Shown here piece by piece: positions 1 through 7,559 of a stretch of DNA of 64,000 nt (position 1 is the stretch's first letter; every line of letters starts with the position of its first letter). Position numbers and translations under genes: made by a program. Source of the DNA: Bdellovibrio bacteriovorus (GTDB lineage Bacteria; Bdellovibrionota; Bdellovibrionia; Bdellovibrionales; Bdellovibrionaceae); assembly GCF_001592745.1 (NCBI RefSeq), contig NZ_LUKD01000001.1:1804844-1868843 (forward strand), read 5' to 3'. Below the pieces are notes generated by a model that did not search any database, had not been told where the DNA came from, and was given only the letters and a program-made list of their open reading frames with translations.

Positions 1-315
1 TAGGAAGTTACCCAATGCAATTAGGCGCTCCCAAGTCAGTCCTTTAGGAAGAATGAAGGACATCGTTAAAGAGACTGCACCGAAATGCCAAATCTTGGCT
101 GTCACTTCTAAATCCAGTGGGTGACCTAAAGCACTGTACTTTGAGTTTTCAATCACCAGTGAAAGAGGAGGCTGATTGATGATCATCGCTTTGGATGAGC
201 GGTTTAAACGGAAACGTTGGGCAGACGACGACATCTCGAAGTGGCGTTGCACACCTTCAAGGTTCACGTCTTTTCCGATATCAAATACGCGATAAATATG
301 AATACGTCCGTTCAT
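1..315 (-). CDS. Hypothetical protein, N-terminal 105 residues (cut by window edge)
   Basis: An open frame begins at the ATG complementary to 313-315 and runs off the left edge without a stop. An in-frame TAG lies three codons upstream of that ATG, so this is the first usable start. The visible part is cytoplasmic in character, with no signal peptide, and mixes charged and hydrophobic segments (begins MNGRIHIYRVFDIGKDVNLE). I do not recognise the family. No convincing Shine-Dalgarno site is visible. Confidence 0.6.
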   Translation of the reverse strand, partial: MNGRIHIYRVFDIGKDVNLEGVQRHFEMSSSAQRFRLNRSSKAMIINQPPLSLVIENSKYSALGHPLDLEVTAKIWHFGAVSLTMSFILPKGLTWERLIALGNFL

Positions 316-446
316 ATAAATAGGCTATCGCGGCCAAGAAGACGTGTCAGTTGTTCAATTTGTAACTCAAGGTCCTGCGTCAAACAGCAGTTTGATCATG
401 TTGGGCAAAAATCCGTTTATAATATTTTATAACGACGGAGGTAGAT

Positions 447-755
447 ATGAAGCTCCTACTAGGGCTGATCCTTTCGGCACTTGTGTTAACGGCCGTAGTT
501 GACACCGTTTTCGCTGCGATTCCTCCCGAACGTGATTCTGCGCAATTCATCGCCCCAAGTGAATCAATGACAGTCCTTCGAGGGAATGTGTCCTTGTGTA
601 ATTCCGAACGACCTCATGGGGGAAAGAAAGGATTGTCTTATATCCAGCTTGGTAAGGGCCCGTGTGCGGCCCAAGTCGCTACACCAATTGGATGGGATCG
701 ACCTGAAGAAGAAGCGACTTCTCCTGGAATTCCATTTGAAGGAAAAGGTCTATAA
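447..755 (+). CDS. Small secreted protein of unknown function
   Basis: A 102-residue protein with a typical signal peptide (residues 1-23, cleavage after VFA). A strong ribosome binding site, CGGAGG, sits eight bases before the ATG. The mature part is about 80 residues with two cysteines near residues 52 and 73 that could form a disulfide in the periplasm. It has no known motif. It is a single gene, convergent with the ferredoxin gene downstream. Function unknown. Confidence 0.6.
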   Translation: MKLLLGLILSALVLTAVVDTVFAAIPPERDSAQFIAPSESMTVLRGNVSLCNSERPHGGKKGLSYIQLGKGPCAAQVATPIGWDRPEEEATSPGIPFEGKGL

Positions 756-806
756 GTTTCGTTACCTTTATCGAGAGCCGCTTCTGCACCCCAAATAAAT
801 CTGTTT

Positions 807-1094
807 TTACCAGTACGTTGCATCGACGGTGACGTCGCCAATCACTTGAGTTTGGCAGCTAATGCGAACATCTTTTGGCAGATCTTTAGACTCCCTTAAG
901 AAGGCCTCGGTTTCGTTTTCCGGGGTCAAATTCTCTTTGCCTTCCACAATGGTGATCTTGCACTTGGCGCAAACACCATCACCATCGCAACTTGAAGCGA
1001 CGGGGAGGCCGGCTTCAAGAAGAGATTTCATCAGGTTTGCCCCCGAAGGAACCTCGAAAGCGGGACGATTTTTTTTAAACGAAATCAAAGGCAT
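807..1094 (-). CDS. [2Fe-2S] ferredoxin
   Basis: A 95-residue plant/adrenodoxin-type ferredoxin. The cluster ligands are C36, C42, C45 and C80, in the C-x5-C-x2-C-x34-C pattern of the adrenodoxin-like branch. The fold is a single beta-grasp domain filling the whole length, with the usual N-terminal strand pair and the EGKENL loop after the cluster. It should act as a soluble one-electron carrier; the partner cannot be told from the sequence. It is divergent from trxB, with about 105 bp between them holding both promoters. Family assignment is secure, physiological role open. Confidence 0.9.
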   Translation of the reverse strand: MPLISFKKNRPAFEVPSGANLMKSLLEAGLPVASSCDGDGVCAKCKITIVEGKENLTPENETEAFLRESKDLPKDVRISCQTQVIGDVTVDATYW

Positions 1095-1200
1095 GGCTCA
1101 TTGTAGCTGACGCAGTCCAAAACGTGCAAAGAAGTAATGAAAACAAGCCTGTTTGTGGTAGCCTAGGGGCGTAAATTGGTCCCTATTTTGTGAGGTTTCT

Positions 1201-2145
1201 ATGACTCAAGATACTAAAGTTGAAAACGTGATTATTATCGGCTCAGGCCCTGCAGGTTTGACAGCGGCTGTTTACACATCTCGCGCGAATTTAGAACCAT
1301 TGATGATCGAGGGCGAAGAAGCCGGTGGTCAATTGATGACGACAACAGAAGTGGAAAACTTCCCTGGCTTTGAGCATGGAATCACGGGACCTGATCTTAT
1401 CACAGTGATGAGAAAACAAGCCGAAAGATTTGGAACTCGCTTTATCACTCGCAACGTGACGAAAGTGGATTTCTCGCAACGTCCATTCAAAGTTTGGATT
1501 GGTGACAAACTTCATTTAGCAAAATCAATCATCATTTCAACAGGCGCCAGTGCGAAGTACTTGGGTCTTCCTTCAGAAAGACAGTATTCAAACCGTGGGG
1601 TATCCGCGTGTGCAACTTGTGACGGGGCTTTCTTCCGCAACCAAGAAATTGGTGTTGTCGGTGGTGGTGACACAGCGATGGAAGAGGCCACTTTCCTAAC
1701 TCGTTTTGCTTCTAAAGTTTATGTGATCCATAGACGCGATCATTTCCGCGCTTCCAAAATCATGGCTGAACGTGTGATGAAAAATCCAAAGATCGAAGTT
1801 CTTTGGAACACGGAAGTCACCGAAGTTATGGGCGATGGCAAAAGCATGACAAGCGCTAAGATCAGAGACGTCAACACGGGTGAGGTGAAAGATCTTGGTA
1901 TTACGGGTCTATTCCTAGCCATTGGCCATAAGCCAAATACAGACCTTTTCAAAGGTATGTTGGATATGAATGAGACAGGGTATTTGATTACACAGCCAAA
2001 CACGACCTATACTAATATTCCAGGTGTCTTTGCGGCCGGAGACGTGCAAGATCACGTATACCGCCAAGCCATCACGGCAGCCGGTACAGGCTGTATGGCA
2101 GCTATTGATGCTGAAAGATGGTTAGAAGCTCAAGGTTCTCACTAA
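1201..2145 (+). CDS. trxB: Thioredoxin-disulfide reductase TrxB
   Basis: A 314-residue flavoenzyme that moves electrons from NADPH through FAD to thioredoxin in the cytoplasm. The FAD dinucleotide motif GSGPAG is at residues 14-19 and the redox disulfide CATC at 137-140. The NADPH motif GGGDTAMEE starts near 154, and the C-terminal FAD motif GVFAAGDVQD lies near 278-287. Length and motif order match bacterial low-molecular-weight TrxB. GTGAGG precedes the ATG. The gene is followed after seven bases by the response regulator gene, so the two are probably co-transcribed. Confidence 0.95.
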   Translation: MTQDTKVENVIIIGSGPAGLTAAVYTSRANLEPLMIEGEEAGGQLMTTTEVENFPGFEHGITGPDLITVMRKQAERFGTRFITRNVTKVDFSQRPFKVWIGDKLHLAKSIIISTGASAKYLGLPSERQYSNRGVSACATCDGAFFRNQEIGVVGGGDTAMEEATFLTRFASKVYVIHRRDHFRASKIMAERVMKNPKIEVLWNTEVTEVMGDGKSMTSAKIRDVNTGEVKDLGITGLFLAIGHKPNTDLFKGMLDMNETGYLITQPNTTYTNIPGVFAAGDVQDHVYRQAITAAGTGCMAAIDAERWLEAQGSH

Positions 2146-2152
2146 GGAATGT

Positions 2153-2650
2153 ATGAAGGATAAAAGAATCAACACGAAGGATTTAGTCGATAAAATCGAG
2201 AAGATGACGAAGGCGCGCATCGCAAGCCAAGACGTTGTCTCTTTAGATCAATTTCGTGAGGCGAAGAAGAAACTTGATCCCAAAGTGATCTTGGTCATCG
2301 AAGATGACGAGACCATGCGTTTGGCGATGAAGAGAATTCTAGAAACTGAAGGTTATGTGACAAAGCTTGCCGCTGACGCCACGGAACTTTCTACGGCCTT
2401 GGATGACCATCCGGTTGATTTGATTCTGATGGATGTAGGTCTTCCGTGGGTGAACGGTTTTGAACTGGCTCAGCTTCTGAAAGACCACCGTGATCTTAAA
2501 AAGATTCCGTTGGTTTTCGTTTCTGGCAAAGCCACCGAAGACGACATGAAAAAAGCTTTCGAAATCGGCGCTGATGACTATATCAAAAAGCCTTTCGACG
2601 TCGAAAAGCTTAAGAAAACTGTTCAGACACTTCTTAAATTGAACGAGTAG
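2153..2650 (+). CDS. Single-domain response regulator (receiver only)
   Basis: A 165-residue protein with a charged 43-residue N-terminal extension and one receiver domain (about 45-163). Acidic pocket residues E50, D51 and D52 are present, the phospho-acceptor is D94 in LILMDVGLP, the switch Ser is S124 and the conserved Lys is K146. There is no output domain, so it should work by protein contact, as CheY or Spo0F types do. Its Shine-Dalgarno site AAGGA overlaps the trxB stop, supporting an operon. No histidine kinase gene is nearby. The N-terminal extension is unusual and could be a docking or dimer segment. Confidence 0.85.
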   Translation: MKDKRINTKDLVDKIEKMTKARIASQDVVSLDQFREAKKKLDPKVILVIEDDETMRLAMKRILETEGYVTKLAADATELSTALDDHPVDLILMDVGLPWVNGFELAQLLKDHRDLKKIPLVFVSGKATEDDMKKAFEIGADDYIKKPFDVEKLKKTVQTLLKLNE

Positions 2651-2656
2651 TTCAAG

Positions 2657-2699
2657 GGCCTTAGACGAAGGTACTGTCTCAGTCCGAGACCCTAAGGCC
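2657..2699. other. Two-tier stem-loop after the response regulator gene
   Basis: Outer arms GGCCTTAG (2657-2664) and CTAAGGCC (2692-2699) are perfect complements. They enclose an inner hairpin GTCTC-AGTCC-GAGAC (2676-2690). No T-run follows on either strand, so it is not a classical intrinsic terminator. It may be a 3' end structure, a REP-like remnant or a protein site. Confidence 0.5.
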
Positions 2700-2775
2700 A
2701 GCTCCACAATTTCTCAATAGTCCTAGCGGAAAATAATGAGCATCCTGTTAGTAAACAAGCTAAAATAGGAAGCTC

Positions 2776-3513
2776 ATGGCACGTCGGTTATCCATAGTCA
2801 TTTTATTGATCGTATTAGGGGGAGCGGCTCTTTATTTTTGGAATAAAGGGGCTTCTTCGTCAGTAATGACTGCAAACACTGATGCTTCTTCCATCTCATC
2901 ATCAACAAAGGACAATGAGTCCACTTCTACTGCCACCGTGGCAGTGGAATCTGCTGAGAAAACTCAAACCACTGAAATTGCTTCGAACCAAGAGCCAGCG
3001 CAGATGGTGCCGCGCAAGTTAAGACTTCCGAAATCCGAGAGTGGAAAAGTTAAGTTGAATCTTCAGAATGCGGAATTTGTTGATTCACGCATATTTGAAG
3101 AAACGGACTGGAAAATTTGGAAAAATGTTAGAGCAATTCCCAAAGTTGCCGGAGAACCTCCTCAAGAGATTGTAGGAGACACATCTGCTTATTATCTCGT
3201 GAAAGATGAGGGCGCAGATCCAAATGCATTTGTGGCTGCAAACCCTGTGGTCGTCTATGATCCGCGGCTAGGAATTCCGGGGATAGTCACGGGACGATTC
3301 TCTGTAGTTTTAAAAAGCGGAATTTCTACAGATCTCTTAACTCAAAACTTGGGGTTAAAAATCCTAAGCGGCTTTCCAGATATACGAACATACTTTGTGA
3401 CCTCGCCAACGGAACCATTCGATTTAAAAGAACTACAAGACGTTTTGAATAGTGACCCCGGTATTGAGAGTGTCGAAATGGAAATTTTAAGAAAACGATA
3501 TGAAAAGAATTAG
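2776..3513 (+). CDS. Envelope protein with protease-propeptide-like C-terminus
   Basis: A 245-residue protein with an N-terminal membrane or signal segment (about 6-22) and a Ser/Thr-rich linker to about residue 75. The C-terminal region (about 170-238) has the pattern of the subtilase propeptide or I9 inhibitor fold: a strand with lysine and glycine, a helix ending in LGLKILSGFP, a strand ending in TYFVTS, then a helix leading to DPGIESVE. The stop overlaps the next gene, a kexin-like protease, by 14 nt. I infer that it is a separately made propeptide, chaperone or inhibitor of that protease. AGGAAG precedes the ATG. The fold is inferred by eye only; it could instead be an unrelated secreted partner. 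Confidence 0.6.
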   Translation: MARRLSIVILLIVLGGAALYFWNKGASSSVMTANTDASSISSSTKDNESTSTATVAVESAEKTQTTEIASNQEPAQMVPRKLRLPKSESGKVKLNLQNAEFVDSRIFEETDWKIWKNVRAIPKVAGEPPQEIVGDTSAYYLVKDEGADPNAFVAANPVVVYDPRLGIPGIVTGRFSVVLKSGISTDLLTQNLGLKILSGFPDIRTYFVTSPTEPFDLKELQDVLNSDPGIESVEMEILRKRYEKN

Positions 3514-5206
3514 CCATAAAACACGCATTCTTATATCGCTTATATTGGCAGGTTCCGTCACCGCGCTCTTTTTTACGAATTGTGCAGAGAGTACCTTTTC
3601 TGCTGCCGAGCCAGATAAAACAGGCGCCGATCCTCTTTTGGAGCTTGCATGGCATATCAATAACACTGCTCAAAAAGTTTTTTCATCAAAGTCTGGCGAG
3701 CCTGGGAATGATCTTAATCTTCTTCAAACTTGGCAAAGCGGATATTCGGGAAAAGGAATTAAAATTCTTGTCTCTGATGATGGAGTTGAAGATACGCACG
3801 AAGATTTGAAAAAAAATTTCCTTAGCGGCGTGTCTCTTGACTTCACAGGTGCTTATCCGTGGGTCTCAGCGACCGCGTCTCCAAAGCATGCTGAAGATAA
3901 TCATGGTACGTCGGTTGCTGGTTTGATCGCAGCCACTGCTTCCAATGGAGTAGGAACCAAAGGAGTGGCATATCAGGCCTCAATTGCGTCTGCTAATTAC
4001 ATCGCGTATGGGCAAGATCAAGATGATGATAAAACTATTGCGCAGGCTGCCGGGGATTTCGATATTTATAATATGAGTTGGGGTTTTGACCAAAATATAC
4101 TTCACGTTCCTTTATCGTCTTTTCTAGCTCAAATGAAATTTAAGGTAATGAACGGACGCTCAGGTAGAGGTTCGGTTTATGTTAAAGCTGCAGGGAACTC
4201 GTTCTTTATTTTGTGTCGTGGCTCCGAAGAGGAATATTGTGTAGGCAACTCAGGCTTCGACTCTGACAACAGTACGCCGTACACTTTGATCGTAGCAGCC
4301 TTAAATGCTCAAGGGTACGCCGCAAGCTATTCATCTCCGGGTTCAAACATTTGGATCTCCTCTTTTGGTGGGGAATTCGGGGACGATTCTCCAGCAATGA
4401 TAACGACTGATCGTATGGGGTGTTCGAAGGGATTTTCGGTTTCAAACATCAATAGTAAGGTTGCTTTTGAGCGTGGCGCGAACGGGAATTCGGCCTGTAA
4501 CTATACAGCTACTTTTAATGGAACGTCCTCCGCGGCACCAATTCTTGCTGGTGTTGTCGCTTTGTTAATGGAAGCTAACCCAAATCTTTCATGGCGTGAT
4601 ATAAAATATATTCTCGCAAAGACAGCCGTTCCGGTGAACTACGTTACTTCGGGTGTAATATCACATCCTTTGGAAGTTACGCCTACGGGGTATGCTTGGG
4701 AGCAGCCATGGATTGTGAATGGTGCGGGTTTTAAATTTCACAATTGGTACGGCTTTGGAAAAGTGGATGTCGACGCTGCAGTGAAAATGGCGAAGCAATA
4801 CGTTTCTCAGCTGGGAACCTATACCGAAACTGATTGGGCTCATACTTCGGGAAGTATTTCTGCGAGTATACCCGACAATAATGCCGCAGGTACAAGCAGT
4901 CTTATAGTTGTAAATGACGTCATCAAAATCGAATCCGTTCAAATTAAAGTGTCGGTCACACATCCCGACGTCTCGGAACTGGCTTTGGAATTGATATCTC
5001 CTTCTGGTAAAAAGAGCATTCTTGTGAATATGCGAAATTCCTTGTCAGGCCTAGCCAACTTTACCGAATCCAGTGCCGTTTTTCTGACAAATGCATTCTA
5101 TCAAGAGAGTAGTCAAGGCGCGTGGACCTTGAAAGTAGTTGACGGTAAAAGCGGTAACACAGGAACGTTAACTCAATGGAAAATCAATTTCACGGGTGGT
5201 AGATAG
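3500..5206 (+). CDS. Kexin-like subtilase lipoprotein with P domain
   Basis: A 568-residue S8-family serine protease. Residues 1-28 form an export signal ending in FTNC, a plausible but atypical lipobox that would place the enzyme in the outer envelope. The triad is visible: D93 in SDDGVED, H135 in NHGTSVAG and S343 in NGTSSAAP, with N232 in AAGNS for the oxyanion hole. The DDG form of the Asp motif is that of kexin and furin. Residues about 440-568 look like the P (Homo B) domain that stabilises proprotein convertases. The usual N-terminal propeptide is almost absent here, and a propeptide-like protein is encoded just upstream in an overlapping frame. Likely role: processing or degrading proteins outside the cytoplasm. 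Confidence 0.9.
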   Translation: MKRISHKTRILISLILAGSVTALFFTNCAESTFSAAEPDKTGADPLLELAWHINNTAQKVFSSKSGEPGNDLNLLQTWQSGYSGKGIKILVSDDGVEDTHEDLKKNFLSGVSLDFTGAYPWVSATASPKHAEDNHGTSVAGLIAATASNGVGTKGVAYQASIASANYIAYGQDQDDDKTIAQAAGDFDIYNMSWGFDQNILHVPLSSFLAQMKFKVMNGRSGRGSVYVKAAGNSFFILCRGSEEEYCVGNSGFDSDNSTPYTLIVAALNAQGYAASYSSPGSNIWISSFGGEFGDDSPAMITTDRMGCSKGFSVSNINSKVAFERGANGNSACNYTATFNGTSSAAPILAGVVALLMEANPNLSWRDIKYILAKTAVPVNYVTSGVISHPLEVTPTGYAWEQPWIVNGAGFKFHNWYGFGKVDVDAAVKMAKQYVSQLGTYTETDWAHTSGSISASIPDNNAAGTSSLIVVNDVIKIESVQIKVSVTHPDVSELALELISPSGKKSILVNMRNSLSGLANFTESSAVFLTNAFYQESSQGAWTLKVVDGKSGNTGTLTQWKINFTGGR

Positions 5207-5208
5207 AA

Positions 5209-5230
5209 GGCACCTTCCGGTGCCTTTTTT
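5209..5230. terminator. Bidirectional intrinsic terminator
   Basis: A stem of GGCACC (5209-5214) and GGTGCC (5219-5224) around a TTCC loop, followed by six T on the plus strand and flanked by A residues for the minus strand. It ends the protease transcript and probably also the convergent lipoprotein gene, whose stop codon it touches. Confidence 0.85.
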
Positions 5231-6299
5231 AATTCCCTACAAACATCGAACTTATACAATTCGTTTGCAGACTTGTCCCGGTGAAGGGCACGGTCCCAAC
5301 GCGAGTCAGAGTCTTCGTCGTTGAATCATAAGTGAATTTTTCAATCACGTTCGCTAAAGATGTGGATCCATTCGCTACATATACAAAACCTGTTTCAGCA
5401 TCATAGGTCATCGCTGAAGGGCCGTAAATCACACTGGTGTTGTTGTAGGCGACAGTCGGCGATCCAATCGTGACGGTCGAGGCGGTTTCGGTTATGGGAT
5501 AGGAAATTATCATATTCGAAGCCGCAGTCGTACTTCCCGTTGCGATCAAAACATCATTCGACGAAGGAATGTAAACCATGGCTGTCGGCAAAGCCGTTGT
5601 CGGAGTGATCGATGTGCTTGCTAAACAATCTGCCGCTGAAACATAGCCCGTGCTTTTTATCGCGTTTAACTTGTTATTAGGAGCAGCGGCGGCATGGGTA
5701 TAAAGGATGTGTCCATACGTCGGAGTCACGGCCACACTTGAAATCAAGGTTGTCGTTGTCGCACAAGCTCCACCCGGTGCGTTCACATAGGCCGCGGTCC
5801 CCACGCGACTTTTCGCTGCGAACTTTTCAATCGAGCTTGATTTGCTGATGAGAAGAGCCCCATCAGAGGCAACAATCATACTTCTCATCACCGCATTCAG
5901 AGCCGTCGAGTTCGTAAAATAGGTCTGATATTGATTTCCATTTGAAGACTTCGTCACTCGATCCACACGACGCCCACTGGTGTTCTCGACCAAAGAAAGA
6001 ACGGTGTTGTCATCGTGATTGATAACGGTGATAGGCGCATCGCCCGGCGAAGCCGCGTTGTAGTCAACGATGATGTCATGGATATTTCCGGTCGCTAGAT
6101 TCACACGGGAGATCGTGCGCGAAGGGGATGTCGGCGTAGGTCCCCCGGCATAACAACTTCCGCTAGCAATATAAAGAAAGCGTGTTGGATTTGTGGCTTG
6201 ATCGTTTTCGCTCGAACCATCATCTTCAACCTGTTGCTCGCAAGCCGTTGCTAACATCAGAGTCACTACTAAGAGAACCAAGTACTTCACTGTACTCAT
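5229..6299 (-). CDS. Lipoprotein with propeller-like repeats, function unknown
   Basis: A 356-residue protein with a lipoprotein signal peptide (lipobox LATAC, C20). The rest is rich in Ser, Thr, Ala and Val. It has recurring blocks of roughly 45-50 residues such as GFVYVANGS and NDVLIATGS, which are typical of beta-propeller (NHL or YncE-like) proteins. No catalytic motif is visible. It probably sits on the periplasmic or outer face of an envelope membrane. It is convergent with the protease gene. The propeller call is by pattern only. Confidence 0.7.
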   Translation of the reverse strand: MSTVKYLVLLVVTLMLATACEQQVEDDGSSENDQATNPTRFLYIASGSCYAGGPTPTSPSRTISRVNLATGNIHDIIVDYNAASPGDAPITVINHDDNTVLSLVENTSGRRVDRVTKSSNGNQYQTYFTNSTALNAVMRSMIVASDGALLISKSSSIEKFAAKSRVGTAAYVNAPGGACATTTTLISSVAVTPTYGHILYTHAAAAPNNKLNAIKSTGYVSAADCLASTSITPTTALPTAMVYIPSSNDVLIATGSTTAASNMIISYPITETASTVTIGSPTVAYNNTSVIYGPSAMTYDAETGFVYVANGSTSLANVIEKFTYDSTTKTLTRVGTVPFTGTSLQTNCISSMFVGN

Positions 6300-6474
6300 A
6301 TTGTTGTCTCCTTTACGTCCTACCTAAAAAATATCGGCGCGATGTTAAGGAGCCTTGACTAAAACACTCGCTTTCTAGACCAAAAATGTTTCATTGCGAG
6401 ATGTTCATGTAACCGAATTTTTATTCAAGGAAAAACTATGCCGAGGTCTCGTTCATAATTGTGAAGAGAAGCCG

Positions 6475-6549
6475 ATGAGTATTTTGAATTATATAAATAA
6501 CTTTGCAGCCACCTTTGCACGTTTCGACAATCTGCAAATATTTTCCTAA
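6475..6549 (+). CDS. Possible 24-residue small protein or sRNA transcript
   Basis: A short ORF of 24 codons (begins MSILNYINNF, ends DNLQIFS). A purine-rich stretch GAAGAGAAG lies upstream, and its stop codon is one base before a very strong terminator at 6551. The peptide is moderately hydrophobic and could be amphipathic. There is no other plus-strand gene that the terminator could serve, so something is likely transcribed here, whether translated or not. A TTGACT hexamer at 6355-6360 lacks a good -10 partner. Confidence 0.3.
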   Translation: MSILNYINNFAATFARFDNLQIFS

Positions 6550-6550
6550 A

Positions 6551-6584
6551 TGGGTAGAAGAGAAATCTTCTACCCATTTTTTTT
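6551..6584 (+). terminator. Strong intrinsic terminator with no annotated upstream gene
   Basis: A perfect 11-bp stem, TGGGTAGAAGA (6551-6561) with TCTTCTACCCA (6566-6576), loop GAAA, then eight T (6577-6584). It is oriented for a plus-strand transcript starting somewhere in 6300-6550. Confidence 0.85.
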
Positions 6585-6586
6585 GA

Positions 6587-6660
6587 AAGTGCCTGCTTAC
6601 TTTTTGGGTCTACGGCGCAGCAATTGATGCGCCGTAGACCCAAAAAAGAAGCAGGCACCT
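6587..6660. repeat. Inverted pair of the GGTGCCTGCTTC repeat
   Basis: Two 33-nt arms (6587-6619 and 6628-6660) are inverted copies with two differences, separated by eight bases. The right arm, read on the minus strand, starts directly after the stop of the PilZ gene and carries the same core as the direct copies at 11604-11715 (GGTGCCTGC, then a T-rich run, then GGGTCTAC). As RNA the pair would form one long hairpin. Confidence 0.85.
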
Positions 6661-6661
6661 T

Positions 6662-7504
6662 TTAGCCGGCGCTTCGGCGGACTTGGTCTTGGTAGATGAC
6701 GTAGGCTTTAAGAAGAGCGTCCAGACGCAAGGTCATGGCGACGTCTTGTTCGATGAACATCAAGCGGCGTGGGTCTGTCATGTCTCCGACGATTTTTGCG
6801 CGGAAAAGCAGACGGGCTTTTGATGGATCGGGTTCAAATGGATTTACGATAATAAGATCGAAGGGTTTATTCAAAAAGTCTCGCGGGATCTCATCTTCCA
6901 ACATCGTACCGCTTAAAGAAATATTCTTTGAGTAAGTGCGGAATGAACGAATCTTAGAAACCAGAACGACTTCGATTTTAAAGTTATGACGAGGATCGCG
7001 ACGACGATCGGCTCCACTTGGTTCTGCTTTTGGAGCTGGTGCTGGATCCGCTTTTTTCTTTGTGGATTCAGGTTTAATTTTCGCGATCTTTTTCAGATCT
7101 AACTCATCACCATTGAAGTCTTGATGATGATAGCCACCGAACTCTTGTTGCTTCAAGGGCGCTTCTCCTACAACCACTTGTGTGTAAGGGCTGTCAGACG
7201 AAGATTGTGTCGGCGGAGCGTTGTGAGTAGCCGTTAAAGTGTCATCAGGAACAGAGCCAGGTGATGTGAAAGCAGGTTCTGCCGGACGAGGAGGTTGCGC
7301 CATGACGAAGTATTTTTGATCCGACGTTAAGAACTCCTTAACGCTGATCCATTCTTCCCAACCGGGTGTCCAAAGAAAGTATTTATGATGTGATGTAGAG
7401 TCTAAAGACAGCAAAGTGACCTGCGCTTGAACAACAGACATCGGTTTTGTCTGTTTCTTAGTTTCAGCGTCGTAGATGATCCAAACTTTGCCTTGCGTTT
7501 TCAT
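6662..7504 (-). CDS. GYF-like plus PilZ domain protein, probable c-di-GMP receptor
   Basis: A 280-residue cytoplasmic protein in three parts. Residues 1-65 resemble the bacterial GYF_2 module (WIIYDAETKKQ, then a TPGWEEWISV block). Residues about 70-165 are a Pro/Ala/Lys-rich linker. Residues 166-275 are a PilZ domain with the arginine motif RRRDPRHN (167-174) and NISLSG (194-199), the two parts that grip cyclic di-GMP. The usual DxSxxG is NxSxxG here, a common variant. It should turn c-di-GMP level into a protein contact, perhaps for motility or gliding. An inverted repeat starts one base after the stop codon. Confidence 0.8.
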   Translation of the reverse strand: MKTQGKVWIIYDAETKKQTKPMSVVQAQVTLLSLDSTSHHKYFLWTPGWEEWISVKEFLTSDQKYFVMAQPPRPAEPAFTSPGSVPDDTLTATHNAPPTQSSSDSPYTQVVVGEAPLKQQEFGGYHHQDFNGDELDLKKIAKIKPESTKKKADPAPAPKAEPSGADRRRDPRHNFKIEVVLVSKIRSFRTYSKNISLSGTMLEDEIPRDFLNKPFDLIIVNPFEPDPSKARLLFRAKIVGDMTDPRRLMFIEQDVAMTLRLDALLKAYVIYQDQVRRSAG

Positions 7505-7559
7505 AGACTCCCCAGGTTACGCAACCTAGGGAGTTTATCGGAAAAAATAGGTAACTTCT

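Noticed and set aside
5209..5230. GGTGCC in the terminator as a member of the GGTGCCTGC repeat family
   Set aside because: It shares only six bases with the repeat core, and the rest matches a plain hairpin terminator.
6300..6550. A c-di-GMP or other riboswitch upstream of the 6551 terminator
   Set aside because: I looked for a conserved aptamer core, including the known massively expressed Bdellovibrio RNA, and saw none. Only a terminator and a short ORF can be supported.
6425..6658. A 77-codon minus-strand frame across the inverted repeat
   Set aside because: It consists mostly of the repeat arms and terminator stem read as codons, with no ribosome site and no family likeness.
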